Shown piece after piece: positions 18,986-27,733 of a DNA stretch of 64,000 nucleotides (its first letter is position 1; every line of letters begins with the position of its first letter). The DNA comes from UBA2266 sp964406945. GTDB taxonomy: Bacteria; Planctomycetota; Phycisphaerae; Sedimentisphaerales; Anaerobacaceae. A program made the translations under genes and the position numbers. The stretch is taken from positions 62,001 to 126,000 of the forward strand of contig CAYOTO010000002.1 in the NCBI GenBank assembly GCA_964406945.1. The letters are read 5' to 3'. A model generated the notes under the pieces. That model was not told the DNA's origin. It was given only the letters and a program-made list of their open reading frames with translations, and did not search any database.

Positions 18986-19669
18986 ATGAAGATTAAATTG
19001 ACGGGAACGATGTCATTGGCGGTTCTGTGCATAGCGTCTGCTCTGATTCTGACGGGCTGCCAGGAATCCGAAAAGACAACCGCCGAAGGGCCGCTTTTTG
19101 ACGGCGAGAGTCTGGGCCAGTGGAAAGTGACCGATTTCGGCGGGCAGGGGGATGTTTACGTCAAAGATGGCGTCATCTATCTGGACCGGGGCAACGACAT
19201 GACCGGCATCACATGGGCCGGGCCGGTTACCCGAATGAACTACGAGATAACGCTCGATGCAATGCGAACGGAAGGAACCGATTTCTTCTGCGGGCTGACT
19301 TTCCCGGTCAATGACAGGCCCTGCACACTGGTGCTTGGCGGCTGGGGAGGCTCCATTTGCGGACTGTCGAACATCGACTACTACGACGCCGCCAACAACC
19401 ACACGACGCGTGTGCTGAATTTCGAGAACAACAAGTGGTACAGCGTTCGCCTTCGTGTAACTTCAAACCGCATTGAGGCCTGGGGCGACGGCGAACCGCT
19501 GGTAAATACAACCATAAAGGGCAGATACCTCGATATACGGGCGGAAGTGGATCTTTCTCAGCCGCTGGGTATAGCAACCTGGCAGACAGGCGGAGCGGTC
19601 CGCGACATCAACCTCAAGAAGGTATCGGAGCCGGAACTGCCCGCGCCCGACAGCTTCGATAACTGGTAA
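18986..19669 (+). CDS. DUF1080 (3-keto-disaccharide hydrolase-like) lipoprotein
   Basis: A 227-residue lipoprotein. The start is the ATG at 18986, eight bases after CGGAG, and the signal peptide ends in a lipobox (ALILTGC). The mature part is one DUF1080 concanavalin-like domain: GPLFDGESLGQWKVTDFGG at the start, DVYVKDGVIYLDRG, and NFENNKWYSVRLRVTSNRIE at the end. DUF1080 members include 3-keto-disaccharide hydrolases and many binding modules, so carbohydrate contact is likely but the reaction is not certain. The PQQ propeller gene starts 33 bases downstream, suggesting one exported unit. Confidence 0.82.
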   Translation: MKIKLTGTMSLAVLCIASALILTGCQESEKTTAEGPLFDGESLGQWKVTDFGGQGDVYVKDGVIYLDRGNDMTGITWAGPVTRMNYEITLDAMRTEGTDFFCGLTFPVNDRPCTLVLGGWGGSICGLSNIDYYDAANNHTTRVLNFENNKWYSVRLRVTSNRIEAWGDGEPLVNTTIKGRYLDIRAEVDLSQPLGIATWQTGGAVRDINLKKVSEPELPAPDSFDNW

Positions 19670-19702
19670 GATCAGCCGGGATTGACAATTGTGGAAGTCT
19701 TT

Positions 19703-21049
19703 ATGCGGTGCCGGAATCGACAGAAACAGCGTCCGTACTCGGGCGACTTGCGAACGGGGTTCATCTGCCTTGTTCTGGCGGTGGTAATTGCCGGGCCTGC
19801 AGCGTCTGCGGCTGACTGGCCCGGGTTTCGCGGTCCGCGGCACAATGGCATCTCGCCGGAGGGTTCGGGCTATCCGAATGCCTGGCCGCCGAAACAACTG
19901 TGGAAAGCTAACGTCGGAAGAGGCTGCACCTCGCCCATAGTCGCAGCCGGGTGTGTGTACGTCATGGGCTGGCGAGGTGAGAAAGGCCGCGGCAATCCGG
20001 TGGGACAAGACACTGTGTTCTGCTATGAGGCGCAGACGGGCGAACTGCTGTGGAAGCGATCATATCCATCCCGGTATCAGGGCCGGCATCGGACCGGTGA
20101 TACCGGAGCATACGGCGGTCCGTCATCCACCCCGAGTCTGGATACCGAATCGGGATTGCTTTACACGCTGAGCATTGACGGTGAGCTGCGATGCTGGGAT
20201 GTAACTAAGGAGGGGCGTTCCGTATGGTCGGTCAACTTTTACGATAAATACAAAATACCGCGTCGACCGGCGGTTACCAGACGCGGCGTCAGGGATTACG
20301 GCTATTCTTCCAGCCTTGTACTTTACAAAGACCTTGTCATCGCCGAAGTCGGTGACGATGACGGCTTGCTAATGGCATTCGACAAAGCCGGCGGTAAACG
20401 TGTCTGGACGAGCCGGGCCGGTGGATTCGCCGGGCATAATGCCGGGCCTGTCCCCATGAAGGTCAACGGCGTACCCTGTGTTGCGAGTCTGACAATCCGC
20501 AAGCTGCTGGTGGTTCGGATCGACGGTTCAAACGCCGGAACAACAGTGGCTGAGTACGAATGGGCCACCGATTTTGCAAACAATATCGCCGCGCCGGCAG
20601 TTACAGGTAACCGCCTGACACTCAGCTCGGGATATAACCAGAGTCGGACGGCCTTACTGGAAGTCGGCAAAGACAGTATGCGGCGTATCTGGACTTCGAA
20701 GCATCACACTAAGGTGTGTACGCCGGTTATCTACAAGGGGAACATTTACTTTACGGAAAACCGCATCAAGTGTTTGGATCTCAAAACGGGCAAATTGAAG
20801 TGGCAGGGCGATCGCGCCGGCCGGGGTTCGTGCTTAATCACGGCGGCCGACGACAAGTTGCTTGCATTCGGCAACCGCACGCTGACTCTGGCCGAGGCCG
20901 ATGCGAAAGACGGCAAATACCGCCGCCTGGCTCAGATCAAAGGCATTTGCTCGGACGTATGCTATCCTCATATCGCTCTCTCCGACGGTCTGTTGCTGTG
21001 CAAGGACAGAGCGGGAAATCTCGTCTGTTTTTCACTGAGAAATGATTAG
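19703..21049 (+). CDS. Secreted PQQ-like beta-propeller protein
   Basis: A 448-residue protein starting at the ATG 19703, with GGAAG six bases upstream; a TTG at 19682 is a less likely start. A signal peptide (GFICLVLAVVIAGPAASA) precedes ADWPGFRGPRHNGISPEG, the characteristic opening of planctomycete PQQ-binding-like propeller proteins. Repeated blade motifs follow: CYEAQTGELLWKR, STPSLDTESGLLYTL, AFDKAGGKRVWTS and CLDLKTGKLKWQG. The family resembles BamB and quinoprotein dehydrogenases, but catalytic PQQ ligands were not identified, so it may be structural or binding. Confidence 0.83.
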   Translation: MRCRNRQKQRPYSGDLRTGFICLVLAVVIAGPAASAADWPGFRGPRHNGISPEGSGYPNAWPPKQLWKANVGRGCTSPIVAAGCVYVMGWRGEKGRGNPVGQDTVFCYEAQTGELLWKRSYPSRYQGRHRTGDTGAYGGPSSTPSLDTESGLLYTLSIDGELRCWDVTKEGRSVWSVNFYDKYKIPRRPAVTRRGVRDYGYSSSLVLYKDLVIAEVGDDDGLLMAFDKAGGKRVWTSRAGGFAGHNAGPVPMKVNGVPCVASLTIRKLLVVRIDGSNAGTTVAEYEWATDFANNIAAPAVTGNRLTLSSGYNQSRTALLEVGKDSMRRIWTSKHHTKVCTPVIYKGNIYFTENRIKCLDLKTGKLKWQGDRAGRGSCLITAADDKLLAFGNRTLTLAEADAKDGKYRRLAQIKGICSDVCYPHIALSDGLLLCKDRAGNLVCFSLRND

Positions 21050-21061
21050 AACGCCGCAGTC

Positions 21062-22486
21062 TTACTCGACGACGGTCTCGATCTCGGCCGGTCCCTCTGC
21101 GGCGCGGCGCTTGAACAGGTCTATCTTCATCCATCTGTTGCTCTTGAATCTCCGCCAGTTGGCCAGCCCCACAGTCGCGATGCTCGCCCCGGCCGCGATC
21201 CACGGGCCCATGTATCCCAGCGAAGGAAACGCAGCCACCATTATGCGACCTCCCACGCCAAGCACCAGAAGGGCGCCGGCGCCGGATATAAGAGCCAGCC
21301 AAACCGTATCGCCGGCTCCGCGAAGGGCGCCGCTGAATATCGTCCGCATGGCGTGGAATAACTGATAAAACGCCGCGCACACCAGTATCTTCTCGCCGGC
21401 TTCGATCACCGCCGGTTCATCGGACCAGAATCGTATCAGCGGACCGCGAAACAGGATAAAACAAAGACCAACGAAACCCATGTAAGCGAATCCTATTCGC
21501 AGGCACACGCCCGTCTGCCTTGCCGCCAGGTCCTTTCTGTCCCGGCCGATTGATTTGCCTACTGCGGCGGTCAAAGCCGTTCCGAAGCCGACAATCGGCA
21601 TCACCGAGAGGTTTGTGTAGGACAGGACCGCGCTGGTGGCGGCCAGAGCGGGTTTGCCGAAATCGCCCACCAGGGACGTCAGTATTACGCCCCAGAATGC
21701 CACGTTTACGGTTAGACTGATGCCCGCGGGCAGGCCGACCTTGATCAGATCGAGTATCTTGCCCGGGTCCAGATGCAGTGAAGTGCGGGATTTATATTCG
21801 CGATTTATGCCGGGGCTTAGAAAGAACATAAGGTTGACGGATGCCGCGACCGCAATCCCTATAAAAGTCCCCCAGCCGGCCCCGGCAATACCGAGCGCCG
21901 GCAGGCCGAACTTACCGAAGATTAAAACGTAATTGCCGATCACGTTTGCCACCTGGCCGATTATCGATGCGCACATCGTTACGACAGGGCGGTGGATGCC
22001 CATGAAGAACTGCGTGCTTGACCAGTTGAGCACGGCCAGAATGTGGGCATACAGCATGATCCTAAGGTAAATGACCTCCATTCTGGCGACTTCTTCGGGC
22101 TGGCCCATTAGTTTGAATATCCAGGGCGCCATAGGCCACATGACCAGCACCACGCCCACGAAATACGCAACTCCCATGTACGTGGCCTGCCAGAAGTAAT
22201 TCGAACATTCCCTTGTACGTCCTCTGCCCAGCGACTGACTCACGAAGGTGTTCAGACTGGCCATTGCTCCGACTGCGAAGCCACCGGGAATGAAGCTGAC
22301 GTATCCGGCGGGCAGGATCGCGGCCAGCGCATCGGTTCCCAGTCGCGAGACCATCAGCCGGTCTACGAACTGCATGATGGTAAACGAAATCGTCGTGATT
22401 ACCATGGGACCGGCCAGACGCAGCATATACTTGAGCGACGTTTCGTCGTGATAGCCTGTATTTAATTGAAGCTTCTCGTCGCTCAT
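21062..22486 (-). CDS. MATE family efflux transporter
   Basis: A 474-residue membrane protein with about 12 helices in two homologous halves. The N-terminal half has MLRLAGPMVITTISFTIMQF and VDRLMVSRLGTDALAA, the second half has IKVGLPAGISLTVNVAFWGV and AAVGKSIGRDRKDLAARQTG; both are MATE hallmarks (LxxPxxxxx...D and GxxxGxxD/R). It exports drugs or metabolites against a Na+ or H+ gradient. Its start lies one base after the stop of the YggU gene, so the two are co-transcribed. Substrate unknown. Confidence 0.9.
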   Translation of the reverse strand: MSDEKLQLNTGYHDETSLKYMLRLAGPMVITTISFTIMQFVDRLMVSRLGTDALAAILPAGYVSFIPGGFAVGAMASLNTFVSQSLGRGRTRECSNYFWQATYMGVAYFVGVVLVMWPMAPWIFKLMGQPEEVARMEVIYLRIMLYAHILAVLNWSSTQFFMGIHRPVVTMCASIIGQVANVIGNYVLIFGKFGLPALGIAGAGWGTFIGIAVAASVNLMFFLSPGINREYKSRTSLHLDPGKILDLIKVGLPAGISLTVNVAFWGVILTSLVGDFGKPALAATSAVLSYTNLSVMPIVGFGTALTAAVGKSIGRDRKDLAARQTGVCLRIGFAYMGFVGLCFILFRGPLIRFWSDEPAVIEAGEKILVCAAFYQLFHAMRTIFSGALRGAGDTVWLALISGAGALLVLGVGGRIMVAAFPSLGYMGPWIAAGASIATVGLANWRRFKSNRWMKIDLFKRRAAEGPAEIETVVE

Positions 22487-22487
22487 A

Positions 22488-22781
22488 CTATTGTTGGAGT
22501 CTGTCTTTCAATGTTCGAGTTGTAATCCCAGCCAATCTCAACTGTTTGACAGGACTGGTCTGCCCGGAGATTATCTCAATATCGTTTTTGCGAATGCCCA
22601 GTTTGCGGGCGAGAAAGTCGACCAGGGCCTTATTGGCCTTGCCTTTTTCCGGTGCGGCGGCCACTTTCATCTTGAGCATGCCGTCCAGAATGCCGGCCGC
22701 AGCGGTTTTGCTGCTGCCCGGGACCACCTTGACGGTTATGACGATACCGCCCTCGACGTTTTTCAAACGCAATTCATGCAT
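22488..22781 (-). CDS. DUF167/YggU family protein
   Basis: A 97-residue protein of the usual YggU size. It has the conserved VKVVPGSSKTAAAGILDGML and AAPEKGKANKALVDFLARKL signatures, then GISGQTSPVKQL-like turns near the C-terminus (IISGQTSPVKQLRL). The family is a small alpha/beta fold of unknown function present across life. It is tightly linked to the MATE gene. Confidence 0.9.
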   Translation of the reverse strand: MHELRLKNVEGGIVITVKVVPGSSKTAAAGILDGMLKMKVAAAPEKGKANKALVDFLARKLGIRKNDIEIISGQTSPVKQLRLAGITTRTLKDRLQQ

Positions 22782-22815
22782 AGACTGGAAACAAATCCGA
22801 CCGTTCGCCCGGCGA

Positions 22816-23112
22816 TCAGATTTCCTTGATATTTCTGCCTATCGCCAGTTGCAGGTATTTCTCGATCTGCTCGGCGAGTTCCCCCATGGACGGAAGCTGA
22901 AAATCCTCGTAATGGCCCGGAATGAATTCACCGCCGACGGTTTTTGTAAAGACTCGCACCCGAATCAGTGCGGGCCCGTTTTCGGCTTTGCTGAAGTCGC
23001 CGTCTTTGTGCTCGGTCAGCTCGATCCGGTATTCCTCGCTGATAAAGACGAGGCATTTGCCGGTGTAAACCGCCGTGGGGAAGTAATCGCGAAGTAATTT
23101 AAGCGTTTCCAT
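22816..23112 (-). CDS. Unidentified 98-residue protein
   Basis: I do not recognise a family. The protein is acidic, without a signal peptide or membrane segment. The middle (LVFISEEYRIELTEHKDGDF, ALIRVRVFTKTV) predicts a beta sheet and the end (MGELAEQIEKYLQLAIG) an amphipathic helix. It is placed within a compact minus-strand run (38 bases after the DUF1080-isomerase gene and 34 before yggU), which supports it being a real gene. Function cannot be assigned. Confidence 0.65.
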   Translation of the reverse strand: METLKLLRDYFPTAVYTGKCLVFISEEYRIELTEHKDGDFSKAENGPALIRVRVFTKTVGGEFIPGHYEDFQLPSMGELAEQIEKYLQLAIGRNIKEI

Positions 23113-23150
23113 ATGAGCATATTATCCGGCTTTGCCGGCGATTGTTCTCA

Positions 23151-24641
23151 TTAGTCCGTTTGTTTGATGTTCTGCCAGATATTTCGCCAGGCTTTGATCG
23201 ACCTGGACAGGTTTTGCTCGGCATCGCCGCCTATGCCGTAACATTGCAGGCCCACGGGTCCGTTGTAGCCCAGTTCGAGCAGTGTTTGCATAAACGCCTG
23301 CATGTCGAATGTGCCGTCGCCCAGCGGCTGAATGAGAGTTTTCCAGTCGTTGCCGCCGCTGTCGGCACCGTTGATGCTCACGACGAAAAGATGCGGCATC
23401 GCCTCCTGCAGAACGCTTCTGAGGTTCTTCTGGTTGTCGGTTTTAAGAAAATGGCACAGGTTGAATGTTGCTCCGACGTTGGGCATGTCGACTTTTCGGA
23501 CTAATCTTACCGAATCTTCGACTTTCTCCAGCCAGAATCCGGTATGCGGATACAATGCGACCCTGACTTTCTTTTTGGCAGCCATTTCGGCGATTTTGGT
23601 GATTACCTCAACAGCCCGTGAATCGGCGGCCTGATCGGAAGGGCGGTACTTTTTGCTCTGTATGAATACCCAGAGCGTGGCGTTTCGGCCTGCGAGAATA
23701 TCCATTGCATCGGTCAAGTGGCGGCCATACGGCTTTTCGGCGTCGATATTAACGCCCGCATAAGCCGGGAAAGCCTGCAGGCCGTGCTCATCCATAAAAC
23801 GAACCGTTTCAGCAAGGTCCTTGCCGATGCGGGCGGCGATGCCGGTGTAACCGAGTTCGGCAACCATTTCGACCTGAGATTCGATTGTCGGATGTGCGGC
23901 GTCTTTCATGCCGTTGTCGAACGTGAAGAACGGCAGTGGGCCCGCCGGTTCGATTCTGATGTTGCGATACGCAACCGGGCCGTGGTCTCCCTGCAGCATC
24001 AAGGGGCCTTTGGGCTTTTCGTCATTGAAAGCCGCCGCCCGCGTCGGTCCCGTAAGTTCGATGTCTTCGTGAACCACTACTCCATTGTGCCGGACCCTTT
24101 CGAATCGGGCGTTGGTCAGTTTATTGCCACTGGAGTCGAATCGGGGCGCACGGAAGATTACGTCGAAACTCTGCCATTGGCCGCCCGGCTTCGCGGCGTT
24201 GACGCGCGGCGAATGCCCTTCGAAGCCCCTGGGATCCCGGTTGTTGTCCCATCGCTGGTAAATTCCGCCGCACTCTATTCCAGGGTATGCGGCCTTCTCG
24301 ACGCCGTAGCTGTCGTAAATCTGTATTTCGTACCGACCCATAAAATACACGCCGGAATTCGACCCGTTGGGGATCATAAATTCGATGTGGGCTTTGACAT
24401 CGCCGAATTCGGCCTTACTGATGAGGTTTCTCGTTCTGCCGTTTGGACCGTTTAGAATCACCTCTGTCGGGACGAGTTTCTTACCGGTCGCATCCATGTC
24501 AAGAGATGCGAAAACCTGCCAGTCTCCCGTATCCGGCGCCCAGGCCGACAGGCCGTTACCCGTCAATTCGATCGTCTTGGCCATTGTCGCCCCCAAACCG
24601 AGTCCAAGAACAAATATCAGTGTTAAAGTTAATCTCTTCAT
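23151..24641 (-). CDS. DUF1080 domain fused to sugar-phosphate isomerase/epimerase-like TIM barrel
   Basis: A 496-residue exported protein. GAAGGG lies a few bases upstream of the ATG and a signal peptide (LTLTLIFVLGLGLGATMA) leads into a DUF1080 domain to about residue 235 (NGSNSGVYFMGRYEIQIYDS, GPLMLQGDHGPVAYRNIRIE). Residues 240-496 form a xylose-isomerase-like TIM barrel with EMVAELGYTGIAARIGKD, VRVALYPHTGFWLEK, NVGATFNLCHFLKTDN and NGPVGLQCYGIGGD. His and Glu/Asp positions typical of the metal centre can be seen, but export of such a barrel is unusual. It likely acts on keto-sugars with the neighbouring Gfo/Idh/MocA oxidoreductase, by analogy with 3-keto-sugar pathways; this is inference. 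Confidence 0.8.
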   Translation of the reverse strand: MKRLTLTLIFVLGLGLGATMAKTIELTGNGLSAWAPDTGDWQVFASLDMDATGKKLVPTEVILNGPNGRTRNLISKAEFGDVKAHIEFMIPNGSNSGVYFMGRYEIQIYDSYGVEKAAYPGIECGGIYQRWDNNRDPRGFEGHSPRVNAAKPGGQWQSFDVIFRAPRFDSSGNKLTNARFERVRHNGVVVHEDIELTGPTRAAAFNDEKPKGPLMLQGDHGPVAYRNIRIEPAGPLPFFTFDNGMKDAAHPTIESQVEMVAELGYTGIAARIGKDLAETVRFMDEHGLQAFPAYAGVNIDAEKPYGRHLTDAMDILAGRNATLWVFIQSKKYRPSDQAADSRAVEVITKIAEMAAKKKVRVALYPHTGFWLEKVEDSVRLVRKVDMPNVGATFNLCHFLKTDNQKNLRSVLQEAMPHLFVVSINGADSGGNDWKTLIQPLGDGTFDMQAFMQTLLELGYNGPVGLQCYGIGGDAEQNLSRSIKAWRNIWQNIKQTD

Positions 24642-24671
24642 ATCATTCCCTTCACCGGGAATCTCCAGATG

Positions 24672-25958
24672 TTAAATCGTCCAGGGGCTTCGCATGGCCC
24701 GGCTCAGCATGCGGTTAGCCTCGTCATTGTCGACGAATCGCTCGGTGTCGGGGTCCCATTTGAGTTTGCGGCCCAGTCGCATCGAAATATTTCCAATATG
24801 CGCGACAGTAAAACATCGGTGGCCGATTTCAGGCGGGAAGTAACAGGCCTTGCGACTCTTGACACAATCCAGGAAATTTCGCTGTTCGCCCTGCGGGCAC
24901 GTATACAGGTGGATTTCATCGGGGCCGATTACGCTTTTGAGAATCGAGGCGGGCTCGGCCTTAAGAGGCGCCCGCCAGCCGCGGTTGCCTATCCAGCCCT
25001 TATCGCCCTCGAATTTCAGGCTGGGGGTTCCGCTGGTAACAACCAGCCGAACGCCGTCGGCGTATTTGTATTCGAGCTTGTACTCGTATGCCGTATTCCA
25101 CAACCCGTTTTCATGGAATTTGCCTTGGCCTTCGACCTCGACGGGGCCGGTATGCTCGGTATCGTTGCCCCACTGGGCGCCGTCGAGCAGATGAGCGCCC
25201 CAGTCGGTCAGCATGCCGCCGGAATAATCCCAAATCCAGCGGAAATTCCAATGGCAGCGGTCCTTCGTGTACGGAGCGTAAGGTGCAGGGCCCAGCCACA
25301 TGTCATAATCGAAACCCTCGGGTATCGGCTGCGGCTGTGGCTTGCCCGGCGAATCGGGACCCGCCGGCAGTTCCACGCGGATTGTGTGCACCTTGCCGAT
25401 ACGTCCGTTGCGCACCAATTCGCACATCCGATGATACACGTCGACGCCGCGGTCTTCGGTGGACCACTGAAAAACGCGGTTGTACCTGTCCATGACCTCG
25501 ACCAGTCTGCGGCCCTCGGCTATGGTGAGTGTGGGTTTTTCGCATTCGACGTCCTTGCCCGCTTTTGCGGCCGCGATGGAAATCGGCACGTGCCAGTGAT
25601 CCGGCGTCGATATCATTACCGCGTCTATGTCGTCACGTGCAATGACCTCTCGCCAGTCCTTGGTGCTTGCGCAATCTTTGTTGCCGTACTTGTCATTGAC
25701 CATTTTGCGGCCCTGGGCCATCTGGGCCGGATCGACGTCGCAGACCATCACGGCCTGACAGTCTCTGTTCGGCAGAAAGCTTCGAAGGTTCATCGCTCGC
25801 CCGTGACTGCCGGTGCCGATGAAGCCCATAGTAATTCGCTCGCTGGCCGCAACACCGCCGGAGCCGCCCAGCGCCGATCCGGGTACGAAATACGGCACCG
25901 CCGCCAGAGCCGAGGCTCTTTTAAGAAATCCCCGTCGGGAAAACGCATTTCTGTCCAT
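24672..25958 (-). CDS. Tat-exported Gfo/Idh/MocA family oxidoreductase
   Basis: A 428-residue protein. The start at 25958 has AGGAG at ideal spacing and opens on a twin-arginine signal (SRRGFLKRASALAAVPYFV). The Rossmann domain follows with ITMGFIGTGSHGRAMNL, VCDVDPAQ, DAVMISTPDHWHVPI and CEKPTLTIAEGRRLVEV, including the EKP Lys of the family. The C-terminal domain has IWDYSGGMLTDWGAHLLDGA. The enzyme should oxidise or epimerise a sugar with tightly bound NAD(P). It may be matured in the cytoplasm and exported folded by the TatA/TatC proteins encoded near 51-53 kb. It lies 30 bases before the DUF1080-isomerase gene. Confidence 0.9.
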   Translation of the reverse strand: MDRNAFSRRGFLKRASALAAVPYFVPGSALGGSGGVAASERITMGFIGTGSHGRAMNLRSFLPNRDCQAVMVCDVDPAQMAQGRKMVNDKYGNKDCASTKDWREVIARDDIDAVMISTPDHWHVPISIAAAKAGKDVECEKPTLTIAEGRRLVEVMDRYNRVFQWSTEDRGVDVYHRMCELVRNGRIGKVHTIRVELPAGPDSPGKPQPQPIPEGFDYDMWLGPAPYAPYTKDRCHWNFRWIWDYSGGMLTDWGAHLLDGAQWGNDTEHTGPVEVEGQGKFHENGLWNTAYEYKLEYKYADGVRLVVTSGTPSLKFEGDKGWIGNRGWRAPLKAEPASILKSVIGPDEIHLYTCPQGEQRNFLDCVKSRKACYFPPEIGHRCFTVAHIGNISMRLGRKLKWDPDTERFVDNDEANRMLSRAMRSPWTI

Positions 25959-26024
25959 TTCACTTCTCCTGAAAGCACCGCCCGCCGTATGAGCCGGGCC
26001 GATCACTTGCCGCTGAAGCCGGTC

Positions 26025-26195
26025 CTAGAATGACAGCAGGCACTGCCAGACATAGACATATGCAAGGGCGTCGGTATCTTCCCATATCTTTCTGGCCAGT
26101 TCCTCATCGCCTTTGATTTCGCCGAGTTCTTTTCTCTTTTCTTCCCACGGCGTGCAAACGTAAGGTTTTCTCTTTGTTTCACGCATCTGAGCCAT
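26025..26195 (-). CDS. Unidentified 56-residue protein
   Basis: A short frame from the ATG at 26195 to TAG at 26025 with AGGAG seven bases upstream. It encodes a highly charged N-terminal half (MAQMRETKRKPYVCTPWEEK) and an aromatic, hydrophobic C-terminal end (DALAYVYVWQCLLSF). Position fits an operon: 100 bases after the URO-D-family gene and 66 before the Gfo/Idh/MocA gene. The overlapping longer frame on the same strand (26003-26218) gives a low-complexity basic peptide without a ribosome site, and I reject it. I do not recognise a family. The ribosome site and placement are the main support. Confidence 0.55.
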   Translation of the reverse strand: MAQMRETKRKPYVCTPWEEKRKELGEIKGDEELARKIWEDTDALAYVYVWQCLLSF

Positions 26196-26295
26196 CGTCT
26201 ACTCCTGAACAAGCCCAACAGTTTTGGGGCATTAGGGTTTAAGTCCCTTGTGTTTTGTCTATGTCATTTGTAAGCGAGCTTACGTCCGCAGGACG

Positions 26296-27492
26296 TCAAT
26301 ACTGGCCGTATTCCCGCGTAAAGTCGGTCATCGCCCGCAGATTCTCTTCACTGGTATCGTCCTGCATGATTGCTCCGGCGTCCATTATGTATCCGCCGTC
26401 TTTGCCGACACCGTCGATCACGTTCTTGCACATTGTACGAACCTCGTCCGGCGTTCCGAAGCTCAGCAGCACGTTGGGAATACCGCCGCTGAGGCAGAAT
26501 CTGTCACCGAGTTTCTCGTGGGCGTCGAAAATGTCGGCCTGGTCGACGTGGTAAATGATCGAGCCTTCCGGCAACTCGGCGAACGAATCGAGGTGTTCGT
26601 TCCAATCGCCCTCGGCGTAGAAGAGCGTCTGATGACCGTTTCTCCAGAGTTCTTCGATCACGAGTTTCAGAGTTGGCCAGTAGATACTCTCGAAATGGTG
26701 CTTGGAAACGAACGGCACGCAGCCCCGGTGCATCCACAGGCTGATTGGCAAATTCTTCTCCGGATCCGCCCCGGAAAGAGCCATGGCGGTCAAATGGGGG
26801 ACCAGGGCCTCACACGCGGCCAGGACCTTTTCCGGTCTTTCACGCAGGTCGGTCAACAACCCCAGATAGCCCCGCATCTTATCTGCGATTATGTCCATCG
26901 GGGCCTTGAGGATGCCTGCAATGGCAGAGACGGTGCCGCTTTCTTTGCGCATCTGTTCTATTTGAGGGCCGAAAGCACTGAAATACTGCAGCATCGCCAT
27001 GCCGCCCCGCACGAATGAGAGATTGCTGCGGAAGGTGCCCGGCTCGCCGGGGGCAACAACGTCGTTCGAGGCTCTGGGCAGCCAGATATTGTATAGAAAT
27101 CCCGTCGGGTCCTCGATCAAGGCGTCGTACTCTTCGGGCTTCATGAAAGCATCTTCTTCCGAAGGCTCACGATACTGAAAGGCGGTCGTCGCGGGCAGAT
27201 CGATGCCGGGAACCGCGTAATACTTCAGACCTATAGCTGTGGTTAAACCGGTCCAGACGTAAACCATATTCGGGACCACGGCATCCCAGTCGAATTCGGC
27301 CGCACATTTTCTGGCCGCGATGAAGGCCTTGTTGTAATCGTGCGAGACTTCCTGACTGGTAAAGCCGGCGTATTTCGCCGTGAATTCCGCCACGAACGGT
27401 CTGATGGGGACCATATCGGGCTTTTTGTTCTTCATCGCCGTTACGTATCGCTTCAATCGTTCGGCGTACAACTGCTCGGTGTCTTTGGCCAT
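26296..27492 (-). CDS. Uroporphyrinogen decarboxylase (URO-D) family protein
   Basis: A 398-residue soluble protein of the URO-D/cobalamin methyltransferase fold. Visible features are ERLKRYVTAMKNKKPDMVPI at the N-terminus, a central SLWMHRGCVPFVSKHHFESI with YWPTLKLVIEELW, and the C-terminal CLSGGIPNVLLSFGTPDEV plus GYIMDAGAIMQDDTSEENL. These fit the branch of HemE-like proteins that act as corrinoid-dependent methyltransferases rather than haem enzymes. No corrinoid protein lies beside it. The linkage to sugar oxidoreductase genes recalls similar clusters of planctomycetes, but the substrate is unknown. Confidence 0.82.
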   Translation of the reverse strand: MAKDTEQLYAERLKRYVTAMKNKKPDMVPIRPFVAEFTAKYAGFTSQEVSHDYNKAFIAARKCAAEFDWDAVVPNMVYVWTGLTTAIGLKYYAVPGIDLPATTAFQYREPSEEDAFMKPEEYDALIEDPTGFLYNIWLPRASNDVVAPGEPGTFRSNLSFVRGGMAMLQYFSAFGPQIEQMRKESGTVSAIAGILKAPMDIIADKMRGYLGLLTDLRERPEKVLAACEALVPHLTAMALSGADPEKNLPISLWMHRGCVPFVSKHHFESIYWPTLKLVIEELWRNGHQTLFYAEGDWNEHLDSFAELPEGSIIYHVDQADIFDAHEKLGDRFCLSGGIPNVLLSFGTPDEVRTMCKNVIDGVGKDGGYIMDAGAIMQDDTSEENLRAMTDFTREYGQY

Positions 27493-27733
27493 AAGTTCCG
27501 CTCCAAATTCGTTTGCTTACCTGTGGCGGGGCGGTTCGGCGGCCCGAATCGCCCGGCAACCAGCGAACATCAAAGTTAATGCAACAGGCACCAAACATCA
27601 AGCACCAATCCCACTGTGGCAACACCCGTCAGGACGCGGATTTGGAGCACTTTGGTATGCATTAAATCTGCACACCGGTATGCCGGCGGGTCGGTGCGGA
27701 TCGCTGAAACGGGCGTTCGGTGGACCGGATAAG
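27493..27733. other. Intergenic stretch between URO-D gene and DUF4962 lyase
   Basis: A 241-base stretch without a credible coding frame. I saw no hairpin with T-tract, no tRNA and no ribosome-site-linked start other than the one for the URO-D-family gene. It separates two same-strand genes and may contain the promoter of the URO-D run. Confidence 0.4.

Noticed and set aside
26003..26218. 71-residue frame in the sugar-oxidoreductase run
   Set aside because: The overlapping frame 26025-26195 has the ribosome site and a balanced composition; the longer one is basic and low in information.
26282..26296. Six-base perfect inverted repeat (ACGTCC / GGACGT) at the end of the URO-D gene
   Set aside because: Short stem, three-base loop and no T-tract; chance is a sufficient explanation.
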